Shown in pieces: positions 1 through 8,870 of a stretch of 35,822 nucleotides of DNA. The notes under the pieces are model-generated. The model was not told where the DNA came from, did not search any database, and saw only the letters and a program-made list of their open reading frames with translations. The first letter of the stretch is position 1. Each line of letters opens with the position of its first letter. Made by a program: the position numbers and the translations under genes. Source of the stretch: Candidatus Zixiibacteriota bacterium (GTDB lineage: Bacteria > Zixibacteria > MSB-5A5 > WJJR01 > JAJRUJ01); assembly GCA_020051695.1 (NCBI GenBank), contig JAGVQM010000028.1:1-35822 (forward strand). Direction: 5' to 3'.

Positions 1-30
1 AACCCCTGTGGTTTCGACAAATCAATGCAC

Positions 31-2799
31 TCAGGGAAACGCCGGGCAATTTGTCGGGTACGGCTCGCACGCGCATGGATCGCACGGACCGACACCGGAT
101 GAGCGGTACACAAACTGAACGTACCAGATAACATCTATGGGCGCAATGGTCCCGTCGCAATTCCAATCACCGCTTTCTCCGGGGCACGCAGTCTGCAAGC
201 GGGAATCAAGCGAGCGGAAGACATAATTGACCATGATTGCCACGTCCATCGGAGAGAACGATCCATCGGCGTTGACATCGCAGTGGAACGGACAGGCGCA
301 GCTGCACCCGACGGTCAGTGCCCCCAGCCGGACTTGACAACCGTTGTTTTCCGGGGCACAGGGAGAAGATGGTTGCAGACGGTAATCCCCGGCGGCGCCG
401 TCGCAGAATACCGGGTCGGCCGATAAATTGTTGTTGAGGTCCTGTTGTCCGGCGAGACAACCCACCCAGTTGCCCCCGGCATTGCCATAGATGTCGGTGC
501 ATGATGCCGAAGCGGTCGCGCCGCCTTCCAGGCAGTATACCGCCTGTCCCTGAAGATTGAAGGCAATCACACAATTTTCCATGACCGCCAGCGCCCGGTC
601 ATAGGAGAACACGGCGGCGCCCAGCATCCCGCTGTTGCCGACGAAGGTGCAGTTGACCAGTTCGACCGTGTCTTTATAAACGTAGACAGCTCCCCCCGCC
701 AGGGCGGAATTGCCGTAGAAAACGCAATCACGGACGATCGGTGCGGCCTGATTGCATAATAGACCTCCGGCGCTCGAGACACCATTGAAATACGGGCCGT
801 AACCCCCGCGCAGAGTGAACCCTTCAATGATGCACGTCCCCGGTGGAACGTCTTTCACCATCAGGCAATGCCGCGGGGTTCCCGCACTCGCCTGGGCGTC
901 GATGATCGTCGACGCCGGCCCGTTGAGCGAACGAAAATGAATGCGCCGGGAATGGAGATCGATTGTCCCGTTTTCCGTACCTGCGTACGTCCCATTCCCG
1001 ACGATTACCGTGTCGCCGTGCATGGTCGAGTCGATGGCCTGCTGAATAGTCGGCGCGTCGCCGCTGCCGTCGTGTGCAACATACCACGACCGAATGACCT
1101 CGCAACTGTCGCCGATACCGTCGCCGTCAAGGTCCTCCTGGGCCGGGTTAAAGTGATTCGGGCAGTTGTCGCAGACGTCACCCAGGATGTCACCGTCAGT
1201 GTCGGCCTGGTTGGGATTATATGTCGAAGGGCAGTTGTCGACCAGCCCGCAGACACTGTCGGCGTCGATATCGTTTGTTGGGTCGTAAGGACAAAAATCA
1301 CAATCGTCGCCGAGACCGTCCGCGTCGGCGTCAGTCTGCCAGGGGTTGTCGACGGTCGGGCAATTATCACAAGCGTTGCCCAGCGTGTCGGTGTCGTAGT
1401 TGGCTTGGGACGGGTTATAGGTGAACAGGCAGTTGTCGGCCTGGTTGAGGGCGCCGTCGAAATCGAAATCCCCGCCGTTGCCGAAACTGTGCACCGTTGC
1501 CAGCGAGGCCTTGATCATGCGCGTGGTGTAATCGAAGTTAATATATGTCGTACTGTCCCGGCTTGAATGGTATTGTTCCGAAAAGTAATATTCAATGAGG
1601 AAAACCACGTCATACCCGTTCTGATAAAATGGGTAGTGGTCGGAACCGGCGGACATCCCCGTCATATAACCGGTAATCCCGGCATATGTCTGTGCCATCG
1701 CCTGCCACAGCGAGGGGAAGAAGGTATTTTCACTATGGATCAAATAGGCTTCGTTGGTGTTGGGCCAGAAACCGATCATGTCCATATTGAACATGAGCAG
1801 GATCTGATCGCCCTGCGCCGCCGCGCGGTTCGCGTAGTGCCACGAGCCGTTCAGGCCGCCCTCCTCGAAGTCAAAGGCGATAAAAATGAAGGTGACATCG
1901 GTTTCGATCCCGCTCAGCGCGCGCGCGATTTCCAGCACGCCGGCCACCCCGGAGGCGTTGTCATCGACTGCTGGAGAAATGGATACGCCGTCAAAATGCG
2001 CCCCCACGACGATCTGATAATCCGGGTATATTGTCCCGGGCTTCGTCGCAATGACATTGTAATAGGGCGTGGCCCCTCCCGTATAGAATTCGTCGGTGTA
2101 TGCCGTCGCGTACCCGAACTCCTGAAATTTGGCCAGGATCCAGTCCCGTGCGGCGTAATTCGAATCCGTGCCCGCCAGACGGCGATAGAAGGCCTGAAGG
2201 CGGTACATATACGCTTCCACGGAATCCTGACTGACCAGGCCGACAATCGAATCAATGTCTGCCATCTTAAACAAGGCAGCGTCCCTGCGGTCGGCGGATG
2301 CGGTCGCCGGAGAGGTGTACACGATTTCGGCGCGCCATTCTCCGATCCGCCACAGCTCGCCGACCGCCTCGCCTAAAGACAGCTCGTCCGGCTCCACACG
2401 GAACACCCGGATTTTCTCCTGCGCATACAATAGTTCGTAACGGTCCATGTTTTCTTCATCGGTCCGCCGGTCAAGGGCCAGGCACCTCTTGTCCACATCC
2501 TCAGCCAGCAGTTCGATCGGCAGACCTAGATGGCGCAGGCGGCGGGCGAGGGACTCATCGCCATGGACAAGGTATGTATTCCCCATTCGTAGCAGCGGTT
2601 CGAGCTGTCCCAGCCGCAGCGTGGCGGCGTCTGCCCGGCAAGACAGTGTGACCAGATAGAGATTGCCGTTTACCGTTTCAAGTGCGGCTGTCGCCTGCCG
2701 GCGGGGTACGGCCCCGGGCGCGAATAAAGCCGCGCTGATGGTGATGATCCCGACCAACAGGATCACACGCCTGACAAACCGTTGGCGAGAGTTAACCAT
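31..2799 (-). CDS. Secreted multidomain M28 metallopeptidase with TSP3 repeats, beta-helix and dockerin-like tail
   Basis: A 922-residue exported zinc peptidase. Residues 1-37 form a signal peptide (RR, then a hydrophobic run). After an N-terminal region without clear identity, about 190-440 is an M28 aminopeptidase domain with the expected metal and catalytic residues visible: AHFDGV, DDNASG, DFEEGG, NMDMIG and the late QYHSS histidine. About 445-566 is a run of calcium-binding thrombospondin type 3 repeats (DxDxDGxGDxCDNCP-like). About 570-823 is a right-handed beta-helix (pectin-lyase-like) beginning with a PTIQQAID signature. About 833-908 is a dockerin-like pair (DVNADGS and NCDGT calcium loops). 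The ATG is preceded by GGTGAG. It probably acts outside the cell or on its surface, degrading peptides. The substrate is unknown, and the repeats may anchor or space the enzyme. Peptidase family certain, tail roles inferred. Confidence 0.92.
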   Translation of the reverse strand: MVNSRQRFVRRVILLVGIITISAALFAPGAVPRRQATAALETVNGNLYLVTLSCRADAATLRLGQLEPLLRMGNTYLVHGDESLARRLRHLGLPIELLAEDVDKRCLALDRRTDEENMDRYELLYAQEKIRVFRVEPDELSLGEAVGELWRIGEWRAEIVYTSPATASADRRDAALFKMADIDSIVGLVSQDSVEAYMYRLQAFYRRLAGTDSNYAARDWILAKFQEFGYATAYTDEFYTGGATPYYNVIATKPGTIYPDYQIVVGAHFDGVSISPAVDDNASGVAGVLEIARALSGIETDVTFIFIAFDFEEGGLNGSWHYANRAAAQGDQILLMFNMDMIGFWPNTNEAYLIHSENTFFPSLWQAMAQTYAGITGYMTGMSAGSDHYPFYQNGYDVVFLIEYYFSEQYHSSRDSTTYINFDYTTRMIKASLATVHSFGNGGDFDFDGALNQADNCLFTYNPSQANYDTDTLGNACDNCPTVDNPWQTDADADGLGDDCDFCPYDPTNDIDADSVCGLVDNCPSTYNPNQADTDGDILGDVCDNCPNHFNPAQEDLDGDGIGDSCEVIRSWYVAHDGSGDAPTIQQAIDSTMHGDTVIVGNGTYAGTENGTIDLHSRRIHFRSLNGPASTIIDAQASAGTPRHCLMVKDVPPGTCIIEGFTLRGGYGPYFNGVSSAGGLLCNQAAPIVRDCVFYGNSALAGGAVYVYKDTVELVNCTFVGNSGMLGAAVFSYDRALAVMENCVIAFNLQGQAVYCLEGGATASASCTDIYGNAGGNWVGCLAGQQDLNNNLSADPVFCDGAAGDYRLQPSSPCAPENNGCQVRLGALTVGCSCACPFHCDVNADGSFSPMDVAIMVNYVFRSLDSRLQTACPGESGDWNCDGTIAPIDVIWYVQFVYRSSGVGPCDPCACEPYPTNCPAFP

Positions 2800-2858
2800 A
2801 AGATCTCACCTGTCCCTTTCCGGACAAGGGTCGGCCAAGTAACGATTATTCGTACAAA

Positions 2859-2888
2859 ATAAGATAACCAAATGTAGCGGTTCGTCAA
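2859..2888 (-). promoter_or_regulatory. Candidate promoter for the M28 peptidase gene
   Basis: Read on the minus strand, TTGACG (2883-2888) and TCTTAT (2859-2864) are separated by 18 bases, about 60 bases upstream of the peptidase start, in a locally AT-rich stretch. The -35 box is strong (5 of 6) and the -10 box weak (4 of 6). Alternative -10 registers lie within two bases. Confidence 0.4.
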
Positions 2889-2987
2889 TATCCATCTGCC
2901 ATTGTTTAATCGAAAGCGGTAATTCATTGTAATTCCATGGGATGCTTATATGACAGACTCCCGTGCCGCCAGGAATCCCGTGGACAT

Positions 2988-3016
2988 AAAAAATCCCAAG
3001 CCCGACAGGGCCTGGG
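2988..3016 (-). terminator. Intrinsic terminator after tRNA-Leu
   Basis: On the minus strand, CCCAGGCCC and GGGCTTGGG form a 9-bp stem (one G-U pair) with a 4-base loop. An A and then six T residues follow. It lies 11 bases beyond the tRNA 3' end and would end the gap-pgk-tpiA-secG-tRNA transcript. Confidence 0.85.
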
Positions 3017-3027
3017 TCAATCCTTTA

Positions 3028-3110
3028 TGCGGAAGGCGGGATTTGAACCCGCACAGGCAAAGCCCACCACCCCCTCAAGATGGCGTGTCTACCAATTCCA
3101 CCACTTCCGC
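3028..3110 (-). tRNA. tRNA-Leu (anticodon GAG)
   Basis: The minus-strand sequence folds as a class II tRNA of 83 nt. The acceptor stem is GCGGAAG/CTTCCGC with discriminator A. The D-loop contains AATTGGTAGAC. The anticodon arm is CCATC-TTGAGGG-GGTGG, giving GAG. A variable arm and a T-arm with GGTTCAAATCC follow. The 3' CCA is not encoded (the next bases are TAAAGGA). It starts 31 bases downstream of the secG stop with no terminator between, so it is probably processed from the same transcript. A secG-tRNA-Leu(GAG) neighbourhood is also known in E. coli (secG-leuU). Confidence 0.95.
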
Positions 3111-3141
3111 ATCATATCGGCAAATCAGATAATTATCGCAA

Positions 3142-3594
3142 TTAGCCGCCCGTGCCGGGTTCGGGTTCCTGATTCCCCGCCGGTGGCGGAGTTTGATCGG
3201 GTTGCGCCGCTGGTTGTTGACCCGCTGGCTGCTCGGTCGATTGGCCGGCGGGCTGACCCGTTGCCGGAAGAGTCTGATCCTGCTGGACCGGAAGCTCCGC
3301 CGCTCGTTCACGCGCCGCTTTTTCAACCGCCGATTCCGTCGTTCCATCGGCAGTGGTCACCCGATCGGGGGAGAGGAAGGTCAGGACAATGCACGACAGG
3401 AAAAACGCCACCGCCAGCCCGCTGGTCGCTTTAGCAAGGAAAGGGGCCGCGCCCCGGCCGCCGAAAACCGTGCCGGTCAGCGCTGATCCGCCGAACGCCC
3501 CGGCCAGGCCTTCGCCCTTGGCCGACTGCATCAGGACGGAAATCATCATCCCGACGCAAATAATGATGTGTAATGCAATGAAAAAACCGTACAC
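3142..3594 (-). CDS. secG: Preprotein translocase subunit SecG
   Basis: A 150-residue inner-membrane subunit of the SecYEG channel. Two membrane helices (about 4-24 and 55-75) flank the conserved cytoplasmic loop seen here as QSAKGEGLAGAFGG and TGTVFGGRGA. The C-terminal 70 residues are a Gln/Pro/Ala-rich tail, longer than in E. coli SecG (110 residues) and low in complexity. The start is GTG with a good GGAGG site 5 bases upstream. It is the last protein gene of the glycolytic operon, 39 bases after tpiA. secG after gap-pgk-tpi is common in several bacterial phyla. Confidence 0.93.
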   Translation of the reverse strand: MYGFFIALHIIICVGMMISVLMQSAKGEGLAGAFGGSALTGTVFGGRGAAPFLAKATSGLAVAFFLSCIVLTFLSPDRVTTADGTTESAVEKAARERAAELPVQQDQTLPATGQPAGQSTEQPAGQQPAAQPDQTPPPAGNQEPEPGTGG

Positions 3595-3633
3595 CGAAAC
3601 CTCCAGAAACTACGTGTTGCAGTTCGCGTTGTG

Positions 3634-4389
3634 TTATTCCGCCGCCCGGATAATCCCGTCGAACAAATCGGCTTTCAACGATGCCCCGCCGACCAGCGCC
3701 CCGTCAATATCAGGATGCGCCAGCAACGCGGCGGCATTGTCCGGTTTGACCGAACCGCCGTAGAGTATTCGCACTCGCTCCGCAATATGATGGCCGAATG
3801 TTTCATTCAGCCAGGAGCGGATGAACTCGTGCACTTCTCCGGCCTGTTCGATGGTGGCGACTTTTCCGGTCCCGATAGCCCACACCGGTTCGTAGGCTAT
3901 CGTGACCTCGTTCATCTCCTCAACTGTTACGCCCGCTAGCCCGTCTCGCAATTGCTTTTTAACAACTTCGACGGTCCGGCTGGCTTCTCGTTCATCCAAT
4001 GTCTCTCCAACACAGACAATCGGCAACAGACCGGCATGCAACGCCTTTTTCACCTTCCGGTTTACGCCGGTGTCGGTTTCACCGAACAGCTGTCTGCGTT
4101 CGGAGTGGCCCAATATAACCCATTTGCAGCCCACCGTCAACAACATCCCGGCGGAGACCTCAGCGGTGTAGGCCCCGGCGTCCTCGTGGTGCATATTCTG
4201 GGCGCCCAGCTCGATCGGCGAACCGGCGACGGCCTCGGCGACGGCGGGCAGGGTCACAAATGGCGGGCAGACAACGACATCCACGTCAGGCCAGCCCCCG
4301 GCCGCGTCCAGCAGGTCTTCCACCAGACTCGTCCCTTCGGCCGGATCGAGGTTCATCTTCCAATTCCCGGCAATCAAAATTCGTCGCAT
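3634..4389 (-). CDS. tpiA: Triosephosphate isomerase
   Basis: A 251-residue cytosolic TIM barrel that interconverts dihydroxyacetone phosphate and glyceraldehyde 3-phosphate. The N-terminal AGNWKMN carries the substrate-binding Asn and Lys. ILGHSERR carries the catalytic His, AYEPVWAIGTG carries the catalytic Glu and loop 6, and YGGSVKPDN is the phosphate-binding loop. Full length for the family. The ATG is preceded by GGGAGACGC. It lies 14 bases after pgk, so translation is probably coupled within the operon. Confidence 0.97.
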   Translation of the reverse strand: MRRILIAGNWKMNLDPAEGTSLVEDLLDAAGGWPDVDVVVCPPFVTLPAVAEAVAGSPIELGAQNMHHEDAGAYTAEVSAGMLLTVGCKWVILGHSERRQLFGETDTGVNRKVKKALHAGLLPIVCVGETLDEREASRTVEVVKKQLRDGLAGVTVEEMNEVTIAYEPVWAIGTGKVATIEQAGEVHEFIRSWLNETFGHHIAERVRILYGGSVKPDNAAALLAHPDIDGALVGGASLKADLFDGIIRAAE

Positions 4390-4403
4390 CAGCGTCTCCC
4401 GGA

Positions 4404-5627
4404 TTATTTAACCGTCGATTCGGCCGGCTGCTGTTGTTTTTCAGTCAGGGCGGCGATACCCGGCAGGATTTTGCCTTCGGCGAATTCCAGCGAAGCTCCG
4501 CCCCCGGTGGAAACATGCGAAATCCGTTCGGCTAGCCCGGCGGCATTCACCGCAGCCACCGAATCCCCGCCGCCGACCACCGAAATCGCCCCGCGATCGG
4601 TGGCGATAGCAATGGCCTCGGCAATGGCCCTGGTCCCGCAATCGAACGGGGGCGTCTCAAAAACGCCCATCGGCCCGTTCCAAAATATTGTCCGCGCCTG
4701 ATGAATGATTTTGGTGAATTCCCGCACTGTCACCGGGCCGATATCCAAACCCAGAAGGTCTTCGGGAATGGCGTCCGCAGGGCAGACTTTCGTCGGGATG
4801 CCCGCCTTCAGTTCGGTTGCGCAGACGCAATCGGTGGGGAGAAGCAGCCGCTTGCCCACCTGTTCGACCCGCTGTAGGATCGTCGCCGCCAACTCGATTT
4901 TGTCTTCCTCTAGAAGCGACTTGCCGATGGCCAGTCCCTGCGCTTTGTAAAAAGTAAACGCCATGCCGCCGCCGATCAACAAGGCATCGACCTTTTCCAG
5001 CAGGTTTTGGATGACGTCGATTTTGCCGGATATTTTGGCCCCGCCAAGGACCGCAATATACGGCCGTTTATATCCCGTGAGCAACCGGCCGAGGAAATCA
5101 ATTTCTTTCTGCATCAGGTAACCGGCCGCGCACTGGTCGAAACATTTTGTCACACCCTCGGTCGAGGCGTGCGCGCGGTGGGCGGTGCCGAAGGCATCGT
5201 TGATATACAGTTGGCCCAACCCGGCCAGGGCTTTGGCAAAACCGTCGTCGTCGTCGGTTTCTTCTTTATGGTAACGCAGGTTCTCCAATAAAACGACATC
5301 ACCGTCGACCATCGCCTTGACTGCCGCTTCGGCTTCCGGGCCGACACAATCCGAGGGGAATCCGACCGGTTTTCCCAGGAGCCGGCCCAGGTGCTGCGCC
5401 ACCGGACGCAGGCTCATTTCGGGCACCGCCTTGCCCTTCGGCCGTCCCAGATGCGACATCAGGATCGCCCGGCCCCCGTCGCCGATGATTTTCTTGATCG
5501 TCGGCAGGGCGCTTTTGATCCGCGTGTCGTCGGCTATTTTGCCGTCCTTGAGCGGGACATTAAAATCAACGCGTACCAATACCCGCTTGCCGCGGAGTTT
5601 CATATCATCTATCGTCAGCTTGGCCAT
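4404..5627 (-). CDS. pgk: Phosphoglycerate kinase
   Basis: A 407-residue two-lobed cytosolic enzyme making ATP and 3-phosphoglycerate from 1,3-bisphosphoglycerate. Visible signatures are [13 protein letters not shown] near the N-terminus, [10 protein letters not shown], the substrate-lobe [21 protein letters not shown], the hinge-region [10 protein letters not shown] and the nucleotide-lobe GGGDSVAAV. The frame is open further upstream, but MAKLTIDDM is chosen because GAGGG lies just before that ATG and the upstream part would overlap gap. Eight bases separate it from the gap stop codon. Confidence 0.96.
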   Translation of the reverse strand: MAKLTIDDMKLRGKRVLVRVDFNVPLKDGKIADDTRIKSALPTIKKIIGDGGRAILMSHLGRPKGKAVPEMSLRPVAQHLGRLLGKPVGFPSDCVGPEAEAAVKAMVDGDVVLLENLRYHKEETDDDDGFAKALAGLGQLYINDAFGTAHRAHASTEGVTKCFDQCAAGYLMQKEIDFLGRLLTGYKRPYIAVLGGAKISGKIDVIQNLLEKVDALLIGGGMAFTFYKAQGLAIGKSLLEEDKIELAATILQRVEQVGKRLLLPTDCVCATELKAGIPTKVCPADAIPEDLLGLDIGPVTVREFTKIIHQARTIFWNGPMGVFETPPFDCGTRAIAEAIAIATDRGAISVVGGGDSVAAVNAAGLAERISHVSTGGGASLEFAEGKILPGIAALTEKQQQPAESTVK

Positions 5628-5635
5628 TGTTTCCC

Positions 5636-6631
5636 TCACGCCATTTTCAGCAGCATGTCGACCATGCGGTTGGAGAAGCCCCACTCGTTGTCGTACCAGG
5701 ACAGAATTTTGACTAGGTTCCCATTGATTACCTTCGTCGTCAGGGAGTCAAAGACCGACGAGTGCGGATTATGAATGACATCCACCGAAACAATCGGGTC
5801 GCTGCAATATTCGAGGTAGCCCTTCATCGGTCCCTCGGCGGCCTTTTTCATCGCCTGATTGATCGCGTCGATTGTCGCGGTCTTTTCGACCACAGCAGTC
5901 AAATCCACCAGCGAGCCGTCCGGTGTGGGGATGCGGATGGCGAACCCGTCCAATTTTCCCGCCAGCTCCGGGATCACCTGGCTGATCGCCTTGGCCGCCC
6001 CCGTGGACGTGGGGATGGCCGAGACCGCTGCGGCGCGGGCGCGCCGCAGGTCTTTATGCGGCAGGTCCAAAATCCGCTGGTCGTTGGTGAACGCATGGAT
6101 CGTGGTCATGAAGCCATATTTGATGCCGAAGGTATCGTTCAGGACTTTGGCCACGGGTGCCAGGCAGTTGGTCGTGCATGAGCCGATGGAGATGATCTTG
6201 TGTTTGTTTTTGTCAAAACTCTTGTCGTTGACACCGAAAACGAAAACGCCGTCGGCATCGGAACTCGGCGCGGAAATCAGCACCGATTTGGCGCCGGCTT
6301 CCAGATGTTTGGCCGCCAATTCCCGTTTGGTGAACAACCCGGTCGATTCTATGACAATATCCACGCCGAGTTCTTTCCAGGGCAGTTTGGCCGGGTCGCG
6401 CTCGGCGGTGACTTTGAATGAATCTTTGCCGGCAGTGATCGAATCCCCGTTCACCGTAACCGGACCTCCGATGATGCCATGGACCGAATCATATTTCAAA
6501 AGATGCGCCAGCGTTTTGGTATCGGTGATGTCATTGACCGCCACGATATCGACTGCGTCGTTGTTCATGACCACGCGGTACACCAGCCGCCCGATACGCC
6601 CAAAACCGTTGATCCCGACTTTGATTGCCAC
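5636..6631 (-). CDS. gap: Glyceraldehyde-3-phosphate dehydrogenase (type I)
   Basis: A 331-residue NAD-dependent enzyme of lower glycolysis. [13 protein letters not shown] is the NAD-binding start. [12 protein letters not shown] holds the catalytic Cys. IHAFTNDQ holds the catalytic His. [13 protein letters not shown] is the conserved C-terminal motif. The Asp of AVNDITD suits NAD rather than NADP, by family knowledge. The start is GTG with AGGGAGGG upstream. First gene of the glycolytic block. It lies 87 bases after an outer-membrane protein gene with no obvious terminator between, so partial read-through is possible. Confidence 0.96.
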   Translation of the reverse strand: MAIKVGINGFGRIGRLVYRVVMNNDAVDIVAVNDITDTKTLAHLLKYDSVHGIIGGPVTVNGDSITAGKDSFKVTAERDPAKLPWKELGVDIVIESTGLFTKRELAAKHLEAGAKSVLISAPSSDADGVFVFGVNDKSFDKNKHKIISIGSCTTNCLAPVAKVLNDTFGIKYGFMTTIHAFTNDQRILDLPHKDLRRARAAAVSAIPTSTGAAKAISQVIPELAGKLDGFAIRIPTPDGSLVDLTAVVEKTATIDAINQAMKKAAEGPMKGYLEYCSDPIVSVDVIHNPHSSVFDSLTTKVINGNLVKILSWYDNEWGFSNRMVDMLLKMA

Positions 6632-6718
6632 GATAGGAACCCTCCCTGATTGTTGACTGATGATGGACCCCGGATGGGGTTGTGTCCTGCTTCCCTGCCT
6701 TTTTTCCGCTCACATAAG

Positions 6719-7417
6719 CTATCTATAGGTATAAGCGGCGCCCACCAGAATCTGTGCGCCGGAAAAATCTTTCACCCCGGCCAGTTCCTTGCCGAATTCA
6801 GCATACTGGTACTTGCCGATGAAGGACAAGGCAAAATTGCGGCCCAGCACCCAGTCAACCCCGGCGCCGGCATACCAGCCCACCGCTTCGCGGGATTCAG
6901 ATTTGAGCCCGTAGAATCCCCCAAAATAGTTGCTGTATCCGGAGGTGCTGATGGTTTCCGTGCCGATGATTACCGATCCGCCCGCGGCAAGAAACGGCTG
7001 TATTTTCTGATCCGGCCGCATCGCCAGCGGAAGATAGGCCAGCCCTGCGCCCAAAGGATAGACCAACGCCGTGCCGAACCCCTCTTCCACCTCTGCGCCG
7101 GGCGGGTCGTAATCCAGATGGATATCGCCGCGCGAAACTCCGCCGAAACTGAGGTCCAGATACAGCGGGCCTTTCAAATGGTAAAGATAGAACAACTCCA
7201 GGTGAAATGCCGTTGACGACGAATACACTTGCACGTATTCGGTCTGGATGTCCGCCGTCAATCCGTTGGCCAGCCACGGCCCCAGCCGGACCCCCACCAT
7301 GTTTTTGCCGACTAAGTCGACTTGCGCTGCCGTCGGCGCGCCCATCAGGAATACAAGAATCAGCGCAAGTGCCGGTACCGGCCCTATTCCGGACGCCCGC
7401 CTTGGTCGTTTTCTCAT
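6719..7417 (-). CDS. Outer-membrane beta-barrel protein, unassigned
   Basis: A 232-residue exported protein with a basic N-terminus, a hydrophobic signal (ALALILVFLMGAPTAA) and cleavage near AAQ. The rest alternates polar and hydrophobic residues with many Gly/Tyr and ends in AAYTYR, as expected for a small beta-barrel of the OmpA/OmpW size class. The closing strand with an aromatic near the C-terminus fits outer-membrane insertion. The frame is open 29 codons upstream, but the ATG at 7417 has AGGGGAG at proper spacing and starts directly with the signal peptide. I cannot assign a specific family or ligand. Confidence 0.75.
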   Translation of the reverse strand: MRKRPRRASGIGPVPALALILVFLMGAPTAAQVDLVGKNMVGVRLGPWLANGLTADIQTEYVQVYSSSTAFHLELFYLYHLKGPLYLDLSFGGVSRGDIHLDYDPPGAEVEEGFGTALVYPLGAGLAYLPLAMRPDQKIQPFLAAGGSVIIGTETISTSGYSNYFGGFYGLKSESREAVGWYAGAGVDWVLGRNFALSFIGKYQYAEFGKELAGVKDFSGAQILVGAAYTYR

Positions 7418-7494
7418 CTCAAACTCCCCTGTCCATCTTACCGTTATGTCGTCGTCCCGACGGCGGACGATGAGCGCCATGTTCCCCGACCACC

Positions 7495-7503
7495 ATTGTA
7501 CCA
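7495..7503 (-). promoter_or_regulatory. Candidate extended -10 promoter for the barrel gene
   Basis: On the minus strand this reads TGGTACAAT: a TGn extension followed by TACAAT (5 of 6 to consensus). It would give an untranslated leader of about 70 nt. No good -35 box is visible at 16-18 bases, as is usual for extended -10 promoters. Confidence 0.4.
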
Positions 7504-7711
7504 CCTATACGACTAAACGCCTGTGAACGGCAGATATTCCTTCATCATCATTTTCTTCCCCCGGTCGCCACGAATAAGACTTCCGTTCCCGGCAGGGTCA
7601 AGGTGCTTCTTGGACCGGCAGGCGTCTGCCGGGGCCGCACTTAGAGTATCGGCCCGGTTCGGCCAATGGACAAGTCGGTTAATCCGTATGGTGCACATGA
7701 AAAACGGCAGT

Positions 7712-7746
7712 CCGGGTCTTTTTCGTTGTCCAGACCGGTTTTTTTT
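7712..7746 (+). terminator. Intrinsic terminator-like hairpin with no assigned upstream gene
   Basis: CCGGGTCT (7712-7719) pairs with AGACCGG (7732-7738) with one bulged G, followed by eight consecutive T residues (7739-7746). It is plus-strand oriented and ends about 100 bases before the nucleotidyltransferase start. No convincing plus-strand gene precedes it, so it could end a small RNA or act as an attenuator. Confidence 0.5.
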
Positions 7747-7848
7747 CGCTTGTTGGCGCAGCGCCCTTATGCCGCTGGGGCGGGATTGGATCATTGGCGG
7801 CCCGGCAGGTGCTGAGGTCGTCGCAAAAGGTCCGCGAGAGGAAGGGAA

Positions 7849-8826
7849 ATGAAAGTCATAATTCCGGCTGCGGGGATCGGTACCCGGCTGCGGCCGCATA
7901 CATATTCGACACCAAAGGCCCTGCTGCACGTGGCTGGGAAACCGATTCTGGCCCATATTATGGACCGCCTGCTTGCCTTGCCGGAACTTGACGAAATCAT
8001 TATTGTAACTGGTTTCCTGGGCGATAAGGTGCGGAAATATCTCAGCGCCGCGTATCGGGTAAATATCCGTTTCGTGCCGCAGGAACAACTCCGTGGCCTC
8101 GGTTATGCCATTTATTTGGCGGCCAAACACTTAGACGGCGAACCGGCGCTGGTCGTCCTGGGCGATACGATACTTGATACCGACTTTTCACATTTTATCA
8201 AACCGGGCGAGGATGTCATCGGCGTGCGGGAGGTCGAAGATCCGAGCCAGTTTGGCGTGGTGGAAATTGTCGATGGCCGCATCTCCCGCCTCGTCGAAAA
8301 ACCCGAAAAACCAAAATCCACGTTGGCCGTGGTCGGCATTTACGGGATTACCAGCGTCGGGTTGCTTCAGGAGTGTCTGGGCGAGATTGTCGAGCGGGGC
8401 CTGACCACCCGCGGCGAAATCCAGGTGACCGATGCCCTGCAGCTGATGGTTGATCGCGGATCAGTCATGGTCCCGCACCGCGTCGGTGGCTGGTTCGACT
8501 GTGGGACGGTGGAGACGCTGCTGGCCACCAACCGCCATCTGTTGGAGGGATTCAGCGGTACACCGCAGCCGGCCGGCTCAGTGGTGATTGCGCCGTCATA
8601 TATCGCCCCGACCGCCGAAATCGTCCGTTCGGTAATCGGACCATACGCTTCAATCGGGGCAGGGGCGCGCATCGTCGAATCGGTGATCCGGGATTGTATT
8701 GTCGGAGAAAACGCGCGGGTCAGCCGAATGCTGCTGGAAAATTCGATGATCGGCACGGCCGGGAAAATTGACGGAACGTTCGATCATTTTAATATTGGAG
8801 ATTATTCGGAGATCGGTTATCAGTAA
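7849..8826 (+). CDS. Sugar-phosphate nucleotidyltransferase with C-terminal left-handed beta-helix
   Basis: A 325-residue cytosolic enzyme of the NTP_transferase superfamily, which transfers NMP from an NTP to a sugar 1-phosphate. The nucleotide-binding start is GIGTRLRPHTYSTPKALL. The metal-binding VLGDTILD and VVEIVDGRISRLVEKPE follow. From about residue 245, hexapeptide-like repeats (IAPSYIAPTAEI, SVIGPYASIGAGARI) form a left-handed beta-helix, as in GlmU-like and RmlA-like long forms. Which sugar and nucleotide are used cannot be told. A strong GAGAGGAAGGGAA site precedes the ATG. It begins a plus-strand run with metK and ahcY and may supply activated sugar for the PglC/PglD-type genes 3-4 kb downstream. 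Confidence 0.88.
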   Translation: MKVIIPAAGIGTRLRPHTYSTPKALLHVAGKPILAHIMDRLLALPELDEIIIVTGFLGDKVRKYLSAAYRVNIRFVPQEQLRGLGYAIYLAAKHLDGEPALVVLGDTILDTDFSHFIKPGEDVIGVREVEDPSQFGVVEIVDGRISRLVEKPEKPKSTLAVVGIYGITSVGLLQECLGEIVERGLTTRGEIQVTDALQLMVDRGSVMVPHRVGGWFDCGTVETLLATNRHLLEGFSGTPQPAGSVVIAPSYIAPTAEIVRSVIGPYASIGAGARIVESVIRDCIVGENARVSRMLLENSMIGTAGKIDGTFDHFNIGDYSEIGYQ

Positions 8827-8870
8827 CTGGTCGGATATATTCCGCAACGAAGGTACTGAGGGAGTAGTGT

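Larger units (their letters stand above)
7418..7848. other. Divergent non-coding region
   Basis: About 430 bases between the minus-strand barrel gene and the plus-strand nucleotidyltransferase gene. It holds a candidate extended -10 box for the barrel gene, a perfect 7-bp inverted repeat (CCGGCAG-GCGT-CTGCCGG, 7615-7632), a terminator-like hairpin with eight T residues and a short GGCGC-A-GCGCC palindrome (7755-7765). Open frames here have no recognisable product and no convincing ribosome binding site. Confidence 0.6.

Noticed and set aside
1100-1470. Regularly spaced repeats that might suggest a CRISPR or DNA-level tandem array
   Set aside because: They encode thrombospondin type 3 repeats in the peptidase frame; the repetition is at protein level and imperfect in DNA.
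7523-7852. A 109-codon open frame upstream of the nucleotidyltransferase
   Set aside because: It runs through a terminator-like hairpin and its poly-T tract, lacks a ribosome site and resembles no family I know.
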